Assembly (NCBI GenBank): GCA_937895955.1
Contig: CALAZI010000052.1
Span: forward strand, 1 to 43,066
Length of the DNA: 43,066 nucleotides
Reading direction: 5' to 3'
DNA from: an uncultured Alphaproteobacteria bacterium
GTDB taxonomy: Bacteria; Pseudomonadota; Alphaproteobacteria; Caulobacterales; Parvularculaceae
In this document: one piece after another, positions 1-7,288 of the stretch
Position numbering within the stretch: the first letter of the stretch is position 1
Layout of the letters: each line of letters starts with the position of its first letter
Notes under the pieces: generated by a model
What the model was told of the DNA's origin: nothing
Database searches by the model: none
What the model saw: the letters and a program-made list of their open reading frames with translations, nothing else
Translations under genes and position numbers: made by a program

Positions 1-65
1 GGAAAAAAGGCGGCCTCTGCGGGGTAGTGGCAATTCCCGATCCGGGCGCCTATGTTCCGCCCGCC

Positions 66-1226
66 ATGACGGACCTTTTGGATATCGCGCGCCTTGACGC
101 GCCCCGGATCGACCTCGGCCTGCCGGCCGGGGCGCGGGTCGTCGTCGCCATGTCGGGCGGCGTCGATTCATCGGTCACGGCGGCGCTGGTCAGGCATGCC
201 GGCTATGACGCCGTCGGCGTGACGCTTCAACTCTACGATCACGGCGTCGCCATCCAGAAAAAAGGCGCCTGCTGCGCCGGACAGGACATCCAGGACGCGC
301 GCAATGTCGCCGAACGGCTCGGCATCCCGCATTACGTCCTCGACTATGAAGATCGCTTTTCGGAAAGCGTGATGGAGGATTTCGCCGACACCTATCTCGC
401 CGGCGCGACGCCGATCCCCTGCGTCCGGTGCAATGAGCGGGTGAAATTTCGCGACCTCATGGATGTCGCGCGCGATCTCGGCGGCGCGGCGATGGCGACG
501 GGCCATTACATTCGCCGCGTCGAAGGCGCGCAAGGAGCGGAATTGCGCCGCGCGCACGACGCGAGCCGCGATCAGAGCTATTTCCTCTTTTCAACGACGC
601 GCGCGCAGCTCGACTATCTGCGTTTTCCTTTGGGCGATCTGCCGAAAGATGAAGTGCGCCGCATCGCCGGCGATTTCGGTCTCGTCGTCGCCGACAAGCC
701 GGACAGTCAGGACATCTGCTTCGTGCCGGAGGGGAAATACGCTTCGGTCGTCGAACGCCTGCGCCCCGGCTCGACCGAACCCGGCGAGATCGTTCATGTC
801 GACGGAACGCTGATGGGGACGCATCCGGGCGTCATCCATTACACGGTCGGTCAGCGCCGGGGTCTCGGCGTCGCGACGGGCGAGCCGTTGTTCGTCGTCC
901 GACTCGATGCGTCGAAGCGGCAAGTCATCGTTGGTCCTCGGGAGGCGTTGCTCGTCAAGCGCATCCGCCTCAAAGAGATCTCGTGGATCGGCGACGGGCC
1001 GCTCGAAGCGGCTGCGCGCGCGGGCGTTGAAATCGCCGTCAAGGTGCGCTCGACCCGCCCGCCGAAGCCGGCGCGTCTTCGATGGGACGGCGCGCTCGCC
1101 GTCGATCTCGACGAGGCGGAAGAGGGCGTCGCACCAGGTCAGGCTTGCGTTTTCTACTCATCCGATAGAGAGCATGACCGCGTGCTCGGCGGTGGGTGGA
1201 TCGCCTCGACCGAATCCGTTTCATAG
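66..1226 (+). CDS. mnmA: tRNA-specific 2-thiouridylase MnmA
   Basis: MnmA thiolates U34 at the wobble position of tRNA-Lys, -Glu and -Gln, using ATP and a relayed persulfide sulfur in the cytoplasm. The N-terminal PP-loop SGGVDSSV lies about 30 residues from the chosen start. The two catalytic cysteines are visible: the first in PCVRCNERVKF (about residue 119 or 122) and the second in SQDICFVPEG (about 218). TGHY and the tRNA-binding DQSYFL motifs lie between them, and the C-terminal barrel is complete. About 386 residues is normal for the family. A GTG at 27 would add 13 residues unlike family N-termini, so the ATG at 66 is preferred, although neither start has a strong ribosome binding site. 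The next gene follows on the same strand after about 60 bases. Confidence 0.95.
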   Translation: MTDLLDIARLDAPRIDLGLPAGARVVVAMSGGVDSSVTAALVRHAGYDAVGVTLQLYDHGVAIQKKGACCAGQDIQDARNVAERLGIPHYVLDYEDRFSESVMEDFADTYLAGATPIPCVRCNERVKFRDLMDVARDLGGAAMATGHYIRRVEGAQGAELRRAHDASRDQSYFLFSTTRAQLDYLRFPLGDLPKDEVRRIAGDFGLVVADKPDSQDICFVPEGKYASVVERLRPGSTEPGEIVHVDGTLMGTHPGVIHYTVGQRRGLGVATGEPLFVVRLDASKRQVIVGPREALLVKRIRLKEISWIGDGPLEAAARAGVEIAVKVRSTRPPKPARLRWDGALAVDLDEAEEGVAPGQACVFYSSDREHDRVLGGGWIASTESVS

Positions 1227-1288
1227 AGCGCGTTGCCAACCAAGCCGGCTCTGAAAACCGTCGGCGTAAAGAGGGGCCGGAAGGACGA

Positions 1289-1657
1289 ATGGCGAAGAAA
1301 CAGTATGATTGTCTGAAATGCGTCGGCTATTGTTGCACCTATACGCATATTCCCGTGACGAAGCGTGACGTGAAACGCCTCGCCAAATATCACGATCTTT
1401 CCGAAAAGCAGGCGGAGAAGAAATTCACGAAAAAGGGCGACAAGGAAAACCCGCGCGTCCTCAAGCATGAAGACGACAAGCATTTCGGGACGGCCTGCAT
1501 GTTTCTCGATCAGAAGAAGCGCGTCTGCACGATCTATGAGGGCCGTCCGCAGATCTGCCGCGATTTCCCGACCCAGTCCCGCTGCGGCTATTACGAATTC
1601 CTGAAATTCGAGCGTGAGGTCCAGGACGATCCGAAATGGGTCGCAACGACGGACTGA
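1289..1657 (+). CDS. YkgJ/UPF0153-type cysteine cluster protein
   Basis: A small cytoplasmic protein of 122 residues from a family thought to bind a zinc or iron-sulfur centre. The N-terminus holds CLKCVGYCC, and further cysteines follow in GTACMFLD, RVCTIYEGRP, QICRDFPTQ and SRCGYYEF, which is the family layout. The ATG at 1289 is preferred because a GGAAGGA ribosome binding site lies just before it; the longer frame from 1196 would overlap mnmA. It ends 6 bases before the next gene, so the two are probably cotranscribed. The precise role is unknown, and the family name comes from motif spacing. Confidence 0.85.
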   Translation: MAKKQYDCLKCVGYCCTYTHIPVTKRDVKRLAKYHDLSEKQAEKKFTKKGDKENPRVLKHEDDKHFGTACMFLDQKKRVCTIYEGRPQICRDFPTQSRCGYYEFLKFEREVQDDPKWVATTD

Positions 1658-1663
1658 CGTCTT

Positions 1664-2770
1664 ATGGCCGAGCGCGTCGACGTTGTGGTCATCGGCGCCG
1701 GCGTCATCGGCCTCGCCATTGCGCGCGCGCTGGCGCTCGCCGGGCGCGAGGTCATCGTCCTTGAGCGAAACGACGCCTTCGGCGCGGAAACATCGGCGCG
1801 CAATTCGGAAGTCATTCACGCCGGCATTTATTATCGCCCCGGCGGACTTCGCGCGCGTTTGTGCGTTGACGGCAAGAAGAAGCTCTACGCCTATTGCGCT
1901 GAACGCAACGTCAATCATTTGAATTGCGAAAAGCTGATCGTCGCGACGAATGATGCGGAGTGTGCGAAACTCGCCGCGGTCAAGGCGAACGCTGAAGCGA
2001 ACCGCGTTGACGATCTGACGGAAATTTCGGGCGAGGAAGCGGCGCGGCTCGAACCGGGCCTTAAATGCGTCGCGGCGCTAAGGTCGCCCTCGACCGGCAT
2101 TGTCGACAGCCACGGATTGATGCTTTCAATGCTCGGCGATCTTGAGAACGCCGGCGGCGTTCTTTCGCTTTTGTCGCCGGTCGTCGGCGGGCGCGTCGTC
2201 GAGGGCGGCGTAGAAATCGATGTCGGCGGCGACGGCGCGATGACGCTCACAGCCGCGCTCGTCGTCAACTCGGCGGGGCTCTGGGCCGACAAAGTCGCGC
2301 GCTCGATCGCCGGGCTCGACCGGAAGTTCATTCCGGCGCTGCGTCCGGCGAAGGGGCAATATTTCACCTATTCGGGGAAGGCGCCGTTCTCGCGCCTCAT
2401 CTATCCGCTGCACGCGCCGGACAGTCAGGGCGTTCATTACACGCGCGATTTGGGCGGTCAGGCGCGATTGGGTCCCGACATTCGCTGGGACGCGCCTTTG
2501 GGCGATTATTCGGTCGACGAGACGCGGCTCGCCGCTTTCGTGCGCGATGTTTCAAAATTCTGGCCGGATCTCGACACCGCGCGCCTCAATCCCGGTTACG
2601 CCGGCCAGCGGCCCAAGGCGACCGGGCCAGGCGAGGAGGGGGATTTCAGGATTTTCGGGCCCGAAATGCATGGAACGGCCGGCTATATCGGCCTTTACGC
2701 CATGGAATCGCCGGGCCTCACCTCGTGCCTCGCGATCGGCGATCATGTCGCTGCGATGGCGGCGGCTTGA
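1664..2770 (+). CDS. FAD-dependent oxidoreductase, L-2-hydroxyglutarate oxidase (LhgO)-like
   Basis: A 368-residue DAO-family flavoprotein. The N-terminal dinucleotide fold VIGAGVIGLAIARAL ends in a ribose-binding Glu (VLERN). RNSEVIHAGIYY around residue 50 and the C-terminal GYIGLYAMESPGLTS are typical of L-2-hydroxyglutarate dehydrogenases, which oxidise L-2-hydroxyglutarate to 2-oxoglutarate and pass electrons to oxygen or quinone. It probably removes this by-product of promiscuous dehydrogenases. Other members of the fold act on glycerol 3-phosphate or D-amino acids, so the substrate is inferred from motifs only. It directly follows the YkgJ-type gene and precedes a tRNA gene. Confidence 0.82.
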   Translation: MAERVDVVVIGAGVIGLAIARALALAGREVIVLERNDAFGAETSARNSEVIHAGIYYRPGGLRARLCVDGKKKLYAYCAERNVNHLNCEKLIVATNDAECAKLAAVKANAEANRVDDLTEISGEEAARLEPGLKCVAALRSPSTGIVDSHGLMLSMLGDLENAGGVLSLLSPVVGGRVVEGGVEIDVGGDGAMTLTAALVVNSAGLWADKVARSIAGLDRKFIPALRPAKGQYFTYSGKAPFSRLIYPLHAPDSQGVHYTRDLGGQARLGPDIRWDAPLGDYSVDETRLAAFVRDVSKFWPDLDTARLNPGYAGQRPKATGPGEEGDFRIFGPEMHGTAGYIGLYAMESPGLTSCLAIGDHVAAMAAA

Positions 2771-2785
2771 GCCGTTTTCCGAACC

Positions 2786-2813
2786 TTGCGAGGCGCGGGC
2801 GACGCCGTTATAG
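2786..2813 (+). promoter_or_regulatory. Probable sigma-70 promoter of the tRNA gene
   Basis: TTGCGA at 2786-2791 and TTATAG at 2808-2813 are separated by 16 bases and end 19 bases before the mature tRNA 5' end. This fits a stable-RNA promoter. The elements resemble the -35 and -10 consensus but are not perfect. Confidence 0.45.
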
Positions 2814-2832
2814 ACCCGGCCTCCAGCCCTAT

Positions 2833-2909
2833 GGCGGGGTAGCTCAGTTGGTGAGAGCGCAGGATTCATAACCCTGAGGTCGGCGGTTCAATTCCGCCCC
2901 CCGCTACCA
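2833..2909 (+). tRNA. tRNA-Met (anticodon CAU)
   Basis: A complete 77-base cloverleaf: acceptor strands GGCGGGG and CCCCGCT, D arm GCTC/GAGC, anticodon loop TTCATAA, variable loop AGGTC, T arm GGCGG/CCGCC around TTCAATT, discriminator A and an encoded CCA. The first acceptor pair is G-U, and the last anticodon-stem pair is A-C. It lacks the three G-C pairs and the 1-72 mismatch expected of an initiator, so elongator tRNA-Met is the best call. CAU could also be a lysidine-modified tRNA-Ile. Its 3' half is duplicated at 5353-5399, marking it as the integration site of the adjacent cassette. Confidence 0.93.
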
Positions 2910-2912
2910 GTT
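2866..2912 (+). repeat. Attachment-site repeat, left copy (tRNA 3' half)
   Basis: These 47 bases, from the anticodon loop through the CCA and a few bases beyond, recur in the same orientation and at equal length at 5353-5399. The first 29 bases and the last 11 are identical; five of the seven bases between them differ. Integrases commonly cross over at a tRNA 3' end and leave the tRNA intact on one side, as here. Confidence 0.8.
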
Positions 2913-2963
2913 ATTCTGCAATCTGACGGCTATGGAGCATAGTCACGATTATTCATGGATGCT

Positions 2964-3218
2964 CTACGGCATCCCCCCAACGAAGCCGCTTGTGTCGTCA
3001 TTGCGGACAAGCGAGAGCCGGGCGCCGCTGTGGCCGCAATGAGGGCGCCGGCATTTCAGTTCTCGGGCGACCTCGGCCAGCGTCACGTCGCGATGATCGA
3101 CTTTCAGGAGAAGCTGCACCGGGCTTTGCAGCCATGTGTGCAGGCACTTCATGCAGGTCGCCTCTATGGCCTGACTATCGTCGAGGTCGCGCAGATGCAT
3201 TTCGTCCAGCCAACTCAC
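2964..3218 (-). CDS. Small Cys-rich protein coupled to the Y-family polymerase
   Basis: An 84-residue protein that I do not recognise. It holds CMKC at residues 22-25 and CRRPHC at 56-61, followed by an HS, a spacing that suggests a single zinc-ribbon or treble-clef site. The GTG start at 3218 overlaps the polymerase stop codon in GTGA, which implies translational coupling; the longer frame from 3293 would overlap the polymerase by about 80 bases. It may assist or regulate the polymerase, but that rests on position alone. Its stop lies about 50 bases from the left attachment repeat. Confidence 0.6.
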   Translation of the reverse strand: MSWLDEMHLRDLDDSQAIEATCMKCLHTWLQSPVQLLLKVDHRDVTLAEVARELKCRRPHCGHSGARLSLVRNDDTSGFVGGMP

Positions 3219-4468
3219 CAGAAGTCCTCCGCGGAAGGAATGCGCGTGTAGGAGATTTTCCCGCCGGCGTAGCCGCCCGGCGGCGGCGTCCATGGGCCGA
3301 CCGAGAGAACGCGCTTCCCGAATTTCCGGTTGAGCGTGTCGATCGAGAAGGTGATGCGCTCCCAGCGCTGGCGTTCAGCGTCGTCATTCAGGAACATGTC
3401 GAGCTGGCGACCGTCTGCCGGCGTAAGGTCAAGCAGCGTGACGCCGACGCGAACAATCTCATGACGCATGGGAAGCTCACGGCGCGCCTGCTCCCATAGA
3501 ACGCCAAGCGTCGTCAGCACGGCGTTGTCGTCGTTGACGCAAGGCATATCGCGTTGCCCGAACCATCCGCCGACGCGCAGGTCCAGCCAGAGCCAGATTC
3601 TGTTTGAATAGAACCCGTCGCGGCGCATCCGTCGCGCCGCCTTCGCCAACAAAAGCCGAGCGATGCCGCGCGCCTTGTCTATCGTGCGAAGTTCCGGCGG
3701 CAGCACGCGACCGTGACCATACATGCCGCGGCCCGTCGGTTGCGCCTGCACGTCATAGCCATGCAGACCGTACCACATGCGCTCGCCGTTCACATTGCCC
3801 CAGAGCGCGCGCATGTGTTTCGGCTGGACGGCGAGCAGCCCTTCCATGTCCCAGACGCCGGCGCGGTTGAGGCGCTTTTCCATCCGCGCGCCGACGCCCG
3901 GAATATCGGAGATCGGCAACGGCAACAGAGGCGCCGGCATATCCTCGGGTCGCCAGATCGTGACGCCGTTCGGCTTGTCCATCTTGCAGGCGATTTTTGC
4001 GAGCAGGCGGTTGGCGGCGAACCCAATCGAACAGGTGATATGCGGGCCGACATTTGCAGCGATCCGTTTTTTCAGACGATGCGCCAGCGCATGAGGGTCG
4101 GCGATGTCGCGCGCGCCGAGCCGGCAGGTCAGCTCGTCAATCGACTTCACCGTATCGATCGGAATTTCGCACGAGATTTCATTCAGCAGGGTGTTATGCG
4201 CACGGCGGAAGAGATCAGGGCGCTGCGTCACCAGCACCAAGTCGGGGCAAAGCTTGATCGCCTCCGGCACCGCCATGACATTCGGCACGCCGCGCGCCTT
4301 CGCCTCTTTCGAACAGGCGATAACGACGGTGAAACGCGCCTTGTCGGTCTCGAAGGGAATGACGCCGACCGGCCGGCCGCGCAGCGCCGGCATCGCCTGC
4401 TGCATGACAGACGCGAAAAAGCCGTCAAAGTCGAGATACAGGCGCTCGATGGTCTCTGGCTTACGCAA
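3215..4468 (-). CDS. Y-family DNA polymerase (UmuC/DinB superfamily)
   Basis: A translesion polymerase of about 417 residues. The palm motif LYLDFDGFFASV carries the first metal-binding Asp (D13) and the steric-gate aromatics. SIDEL supplies the second Asp-Glu pair (D111, E112). A helix-hairpin-helix segment (SDIPGVGARMEKRLNRAG) follows, then a little-finger domain. QLDMF near residue 355 matches the beta-clamp-binding motif consensus. The TTG at 4468 is chosen because AAAAGGGG lies 7 bases upstream of it; an in-frame ATG at 4555 would add 29 residues of non-family character. It is divergent from the YedK-like gene and coupled to the small Cys-rich gene. I see no classical alphaproteobacterial LexA box (GTTC-N7-GTTC) upstream. 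Confidence 0.88.
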   Translation of the reverse strand: MRKPETIERLYLDFDGFFASVMQQAMPALRGRPVGVIPFETDKARFTVVIACSKEAKARGVPNVMAVPEAIKLCPDLVLVTQRPDLFRRAHNTLLNEISCEIPIDTVKSIDELTCRLGARDIADPHALAHRLKKRIAANVGPHITCSIGFAANRLLAKIACKMDKPNGVTIWRPEDMPAPLLPLPISDIPGVGARMEKRLNRAGVWDMEGLLAVQPKHMRALWGNVNGERMWYGLHGYDVQAQPTGRGMYGHGRVLPPELRTIDKARGIARLLLAKAARRMRRDGFYSNRIWLWLDLRVGGWFGQRDMPCVNDDNAVLTTLGVLWEQARRELPMRHEIVRVGVTLLDLTPADGRQLDMFLNDDAERQRWERITFSIDTLNRKFGKRVLSVGPWTPPPGGYAGGKISYTRIPSAEDFW

Positions 4469-4595
4469 CGTCCGGCCCCTTTTCAGAGACCGCCAGCAAT
4501 CCTCTTCACCGCCCGATGAGCCCCTATCCAACACCTTCGGGCCGGCCGCCGTCAATCGCTTGTTTTCCCGTCGCGGGGTCGGTCATTATGGCACC
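4469..4595. promoter_or_regulatory. Divergent promoter region between polymerase and YedK-like genes
   Basis: The 127 bases between the chosen polymerase start and the YedK-like ATG must hold the start signals of both genes. I cannot pick out convincing -35 and -10 pairs or an SOS box. If the polymerase actually starts at 4555, only 40 bases remain and promoters would overlap coding sequence. Confidence 0.3.
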
Positions 4596-5249
4596 ATGTG
4601 CAATCGCTATGCGAACCGTGGCTCTGTCGCCGAAATCCGCCGCCTGGCCGGGTTGATGGATTACGACCTCGCGACAACACCGGCGACCGACAACCTAGCG
4701 CCGCAGGAGAATATCTACCCTGACCAGGACGCGGCGGTCCTTCGACATAGAGACGGCAGGCTTGAGCTCGCGATGCTTCGCTGGGGTTTCCCGCCTATAC
4801 CGGGCCAGACCGCGCCGATAACGAACATCCGCAATCTGCAAAGCCGATGGTGGTCCGACGTAAACCATGAATGGATTACGGAAGCGCGCTATCGCTGCCT
4901 TGTTCCGTTCACCGCCTTCGCGGAGCCTGTGCGCGACTCGACGTGGTTCGCCGTCACGGATTGCGAGGTGGCATTCTTCGCCGGCGTGTGGCGGCCGTGG
5001 CGCGGGCAACGACTTGCTGAACAACCGGGAAAAAAGCGACGCGCGAAAGAGGAGCGAGATTGGAAGCTGTTCGCGTTCCTGACAACGGATGCGAACGATA
5101 TCGTTCGACCGATCCATGAAAAAGCGATGCCCGTCATTCTGACGGAGCCGGCGGAATGTCGCGAATGGCTTGCCGGGGGTGCCGAGAGCTTACGACTTCA
5201 GAGACAATACGATCCGACAACTATGCGCATCATCTCCAAAAGCGGATAA
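4596..5249 (+). CDS. SOS response-associated peptidase (YedK/HMCES-type abasic-site protein)
   Basis: A 217-residue SRAP-domain protein. The start MCNRY leaves Cys2 as the N-terminal residue after Met removal, the residue that crosslinks abasic sites in single-stranded DNA in this family. NIRNLQSRWW, CLVPFTAFAE with its Glu, and PIHEKAMPVIL with the active-site His follow in family order. The His motif has one extra residue compared with the common HxRMP form. The ATG at 4596 is fixed by the required Cys2. YedK shields abasic sites met during replication, so pairing with a translesion polymerase is functionally coherent. Confidence 0.9.
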   Translation: MCNRYANRGSVAEIRRLAGLMDYDLATTPATDNLAPQENIYPDQDAAVLRHRDGRLELAMLRWGFPPIPGQTAPITNIRNLQSRWWSDVNHEWITEARYRCLVPFTAFAEPVRDSTWFAVTDCEVAFFAGVWRPWRGQRLAEQPGKKRRAKEERDWKLFAFLTTDANDIVRPIHEKAMPVILTEPAECREWLAGGAESLRLQRQYDPTTMRIISKSG

Positions 5250-5352
5250 GACTCAAAGGCTTTGCAATCTACGTCTAATCTATTGATTCAACTATCGCGA
5301 AGGAGATGCGTTTAACAGCTAGACAATTGATATTCTGAGAGTTCCGCCATGC

Positions 5353-5399
5353 TCATAACCCTGAGGTCGGCGGTTCAATTCTGGGGCGCGCTACCAGTT
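5353..5399 (+). repeat. Attachment-site repeat, right copy (decayed tRNA-Met 3' half)
   Basis: The match begins at TCATAACCCTGAGG in the anticodon loop and ends after CGCTACCAG. The T-stem 3' strand and acceptor strand are altered (TGGGGCG replaces CGCCCCC), so it could not fold as a tRNA and there is no 5' half. On the minus strand it encodes the last residues and stop codon of ccmE. Confidence 0.8.
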
Positions 5400-5863
5400 C
5401 CCGCTTTGCCGCCTGTCTCCTGCCAGCGTCCGCTTTCCTTCAGCGCGTCGGCGACTTCCTTCGGCATGTAGTTTTCATCGTGCTTGGCGAGGACTGTGTC
5501 GGCGTTGAGATGATCGCCATCCGGCGTGAACCTTCCCTGCACGATGACGCCCTGTCCTTCGCGGAAAAGGTCGGGAAGAAGGCCGACATAGGCGACATTG
5601 ATGCGCGTGTCGCCGTCGGTGACGGCGAAGGCGACATGCGGCTTCCCGTCTTCCTCGGTCTCGCCATAGGCAAGGCTGCCTGTTTCGACGAGGCCGCCCA
5701 AACGGATCGCCGTTGTTGGTTTCTCCTCAAGCGCCGCGAGATCGCTCGGCAGATAGAAATAGGTGATCGAGCCTTTGAGCGCGTTGAGCGTCAATGCGAC
5801 GGCGCCGGCGGCGAAGATGAAAATGCCGGCGGCGAGGTAAAAACGTCTCGTTTTCTTCTTCAT
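5375..5863 (-). CDS. ccmE: Cytochrome c maturation heme chaperone CcmE
   Basis: CcmE is a periplasmic, membrane-anchored chaperone that binds heme covalently and hands it to the CcmF/H ligase. This 162-residue protein has an N-terminal anchor (residues about 8-27, after MKKKTRR), an OB-fold domain, and KHDENYMP with heme-binding His128 and conserved Tyr132. The ATG overlaps the ccmC stop as ATGA. The final codons (reading GSAPQN) and the stop lie inside the right attachment repeat, so the C-terminus was reshaped by the neighbouring integration. ccmF, G and H do not follow in this window. Confidence 0.96.
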   Translation of the reverse strand: MKKKTRRFYLAAGIFIFAAGAVALTLNALKGSITYFYLPSDLAALEEKPTTAIRLGGLVETGSLAYGETEEDGKPHVAFAVTDGDTRINVAYVGLLPDLFREGQGVIVQGRFTPDGDHLNADTVLAKHDENYMPKEVADALKESGRWQETGGKAGTGSAPQN

Positions 5864-6609
5864 GACTCCACCAGACTCGCTGCGGTTTTCTTTTCGCCGC
5901 TGTCGATCCGCGCAAGGCGGCGCGCCATCAGTTCATTGCGCATCGACTGCAACAGCGCGGCCGCGAAAAACGTCATATAGGCGCCGGCCATCAGGAATAA
6001 AGGCGGCAGCATGGAGGAATGGATCGTCGGCCCGCCGGCGCGAAAAACGCTCGCCGGCTGATGCAGCGAATTCCACCAGTCGACCGAGAATTTGATGATC
6101 GGAATGTTGACGAAACCGACCATGGCGAGAATGGCCGCGAGCCTTGCCGCGCGCGTTTTGTCCTCGAAGGTCCGCCAGATCGCCATATAGCCGAGATAGA
6201 GGAAGAACAGGATCAAGACCGAGGTGAGGCGCGCGTCCCACGCCCACCAGGCGCCCCACATCGGCTTGCCCCAGATCGAGCCGGTGAAAAGCGCGAGAAA
6301 AGTGAAGGCGGCGCCGATCGGCGCGGTCTCCTTCGCGGCGACGTCGGCGAGCGGATGTTTCCAGATGAAACCGACCGCCGAAGACACGGCGATGAGCGAA
6401 TAGCAGAACAGCGCCATCCAGGCCGCCGGCACATGGACATACATGATGCGGACGCTGTCGCCTTGCTGGTAATCGGCCGGCGAGTTGAACAGCGCGTAAT
6501 AAAGCCCGGCGACGAGAAGGAGCGTCGTCGCGCCGACGAGCCAGGGGATCGCCGGGCGCGCCCAGCGTTCGAAGCGAACGGGATTGGCGAATTCGTAAAG
6601 GCTCGGCAT
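5860..6609 (-). CDS. ccmC: Heme exporter/transfer membrane protein CcmC
   Basis: CcmC presents heme to CcmE at the outer face of the cytoplasmic membrane. The 249-residue protein has six predicted membrane spans, the tryptophan-rich WGAWWAWD signature and two periplasmic His candidates, in YVHVPAAW and SLHQPASVF. The ATG at 6609 starts MPSLYEF, about 10 bases after the ccmB stop; the longer frame from 6657 would overlap ccmB. The stop overlaps the ccmE start, leaving no room for a separate ccmD. Confidence 0.95.
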   Translation of the reverse strand: MPSLYEFANPVRFERWARPAIPWLVGATTLLLVAGLYYALFNSPADYQQGDSVRIMYVHVPAAWMALFCYSLIAVSSAVGFIWKHPLADVAAKETAPIGAAFTFLALFTGSIWGKPMWGAWWAWDARLTSVLILFFLYLGYMAIWRTFEDKTRAARLAAILAMVGFVNIPIIKFSVDWWNSLHQPASVFRAGGPTIHSSMLPPLFLMAGAYMTFFAAALLQSMRNELMARRLARIDSGEKKTAASLVES

Positions 6610-6619
6610 GTCGCGTCTT

Positions 6620-7288
6620 TCAATCCTGGTTGGAGCGCAGGGCGGCGGCGCTGGCAATAGGCGCGAAGGCGGCGGCGAACAATGTCGCGGCCCCGAGAAG
6701 ACTCAAATTCGCGCCATATTGCGGATCGCCGGCGGCGCCCGCGGCCGCCGCGCCGGCGCCGAAAATCAGGATCGGGATGTAAAGCGGGCTGACAATGATC
6801 GAAATGAGAAGACTTGCGCGCGGCAGCGCGACCGCGAGCGCGGCGGCGAAAGACCCGATAAGGGAGAGGCCGGGCGTGCCGATCAGCAGCGATAAAAGAA
6901 GCGGGACATAGGCGTCGCGGTCGAGATTGAGCAGGATCGCAAGGACAGGCGTCGCAATAATGAGAGGCAGACCTGTCGACAGCCAGTGCGCGACCGCCTT
7001 AGCCGCCGCCGTCACCATCAGTTCATCGCTCGTCGCGATAATGACGTCGAGCGATCCGTCCTCGCGATCGGCGCGATAGATCTGGTCGAGCGAAATCTGC
7101 GTTGCGAGGAGCGCGCCGGTCCAGATGACAGGCGCGGCGATCTTCGAGATGAGCGACAGATCGGGCCCGACGGCGAGGGCGAACAGGACGCCGATGACGG
7201 CGAAAAAGGCGACCGCCTGCGGCGCGCCGCCGCCGGCGCGGAAGGCGAGCCGCAAATCGCGCGCGATGATCGCTTGAACGGCCCTCAT
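6620..7288 (-). CDS. ccmB: Heme exporter permease CcmB
   Basis: The membrane subunit of the CcmAB complex, which uses ATP to release holo-CcmE from CcmC. It has 222 residues and about six hydrophobic spans, and starts with the family-typical MRAVQAIIARDLRLAFRAGG. DREDGSLDVI about 70 residues in is typical of CcmB. Its ATG overlaps the ccmA stop by 4 bases, showing tight coupling. Confidence 0.95.
   Translation of the reverse strand: MRAVQAIIARDLRLAFRAGGGAPQAVAFFAVIGVLFALAVGPDLSLISKIAAPVIWTGALLATQISLDQIYRADREDGSLDVIIATSDELMVTAAAKAVAHWLSTGLPLIIATPVLAILLNLDRDAYVPLLLSLLIGTPGLSLIGSFAAALAVALPRASLLISIIVSPLYIPILIFGAGAAAAGAAGDPQYGANLSLLGAATLFAAAFAPIASAAALRSNQD

Larger units (their letters stand above)
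2910..5399. mobile_element. Small tRNA-integrated genomic cassette with DNA damage tolerance genes
   Basis: About 2.5 kb bounded by the intact tRNA-Met 3' end and its degenerate direct repeat. It holds three genes: a small Cys-rich protein, a Y-family polymerase (both minus strand) and a divergent YedK/HMCES-type protein. No integrase, excisionase or transposase is present, so it is either a decayed element or one mobilised in trans. Bases 5250-5352 are AT-richer than the neighbourhood and hold no gene, which fits the junction remnant of a foreign element. The repeats are seen directly; integration is inferred. Confidence 0.7.

Noticed and set aside
4469..4595. A LexA (SOS) box before the polymerase and YedK-like genes
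   Set aside because: No GTTC-N7-GTTC or close variant found in the divergent region.
5353..5399. A second tRNA-Met gene
   Set aside because: Only the 3' half is present and the T and acceptor stems no longer pair; it is an attachment-site remnant.
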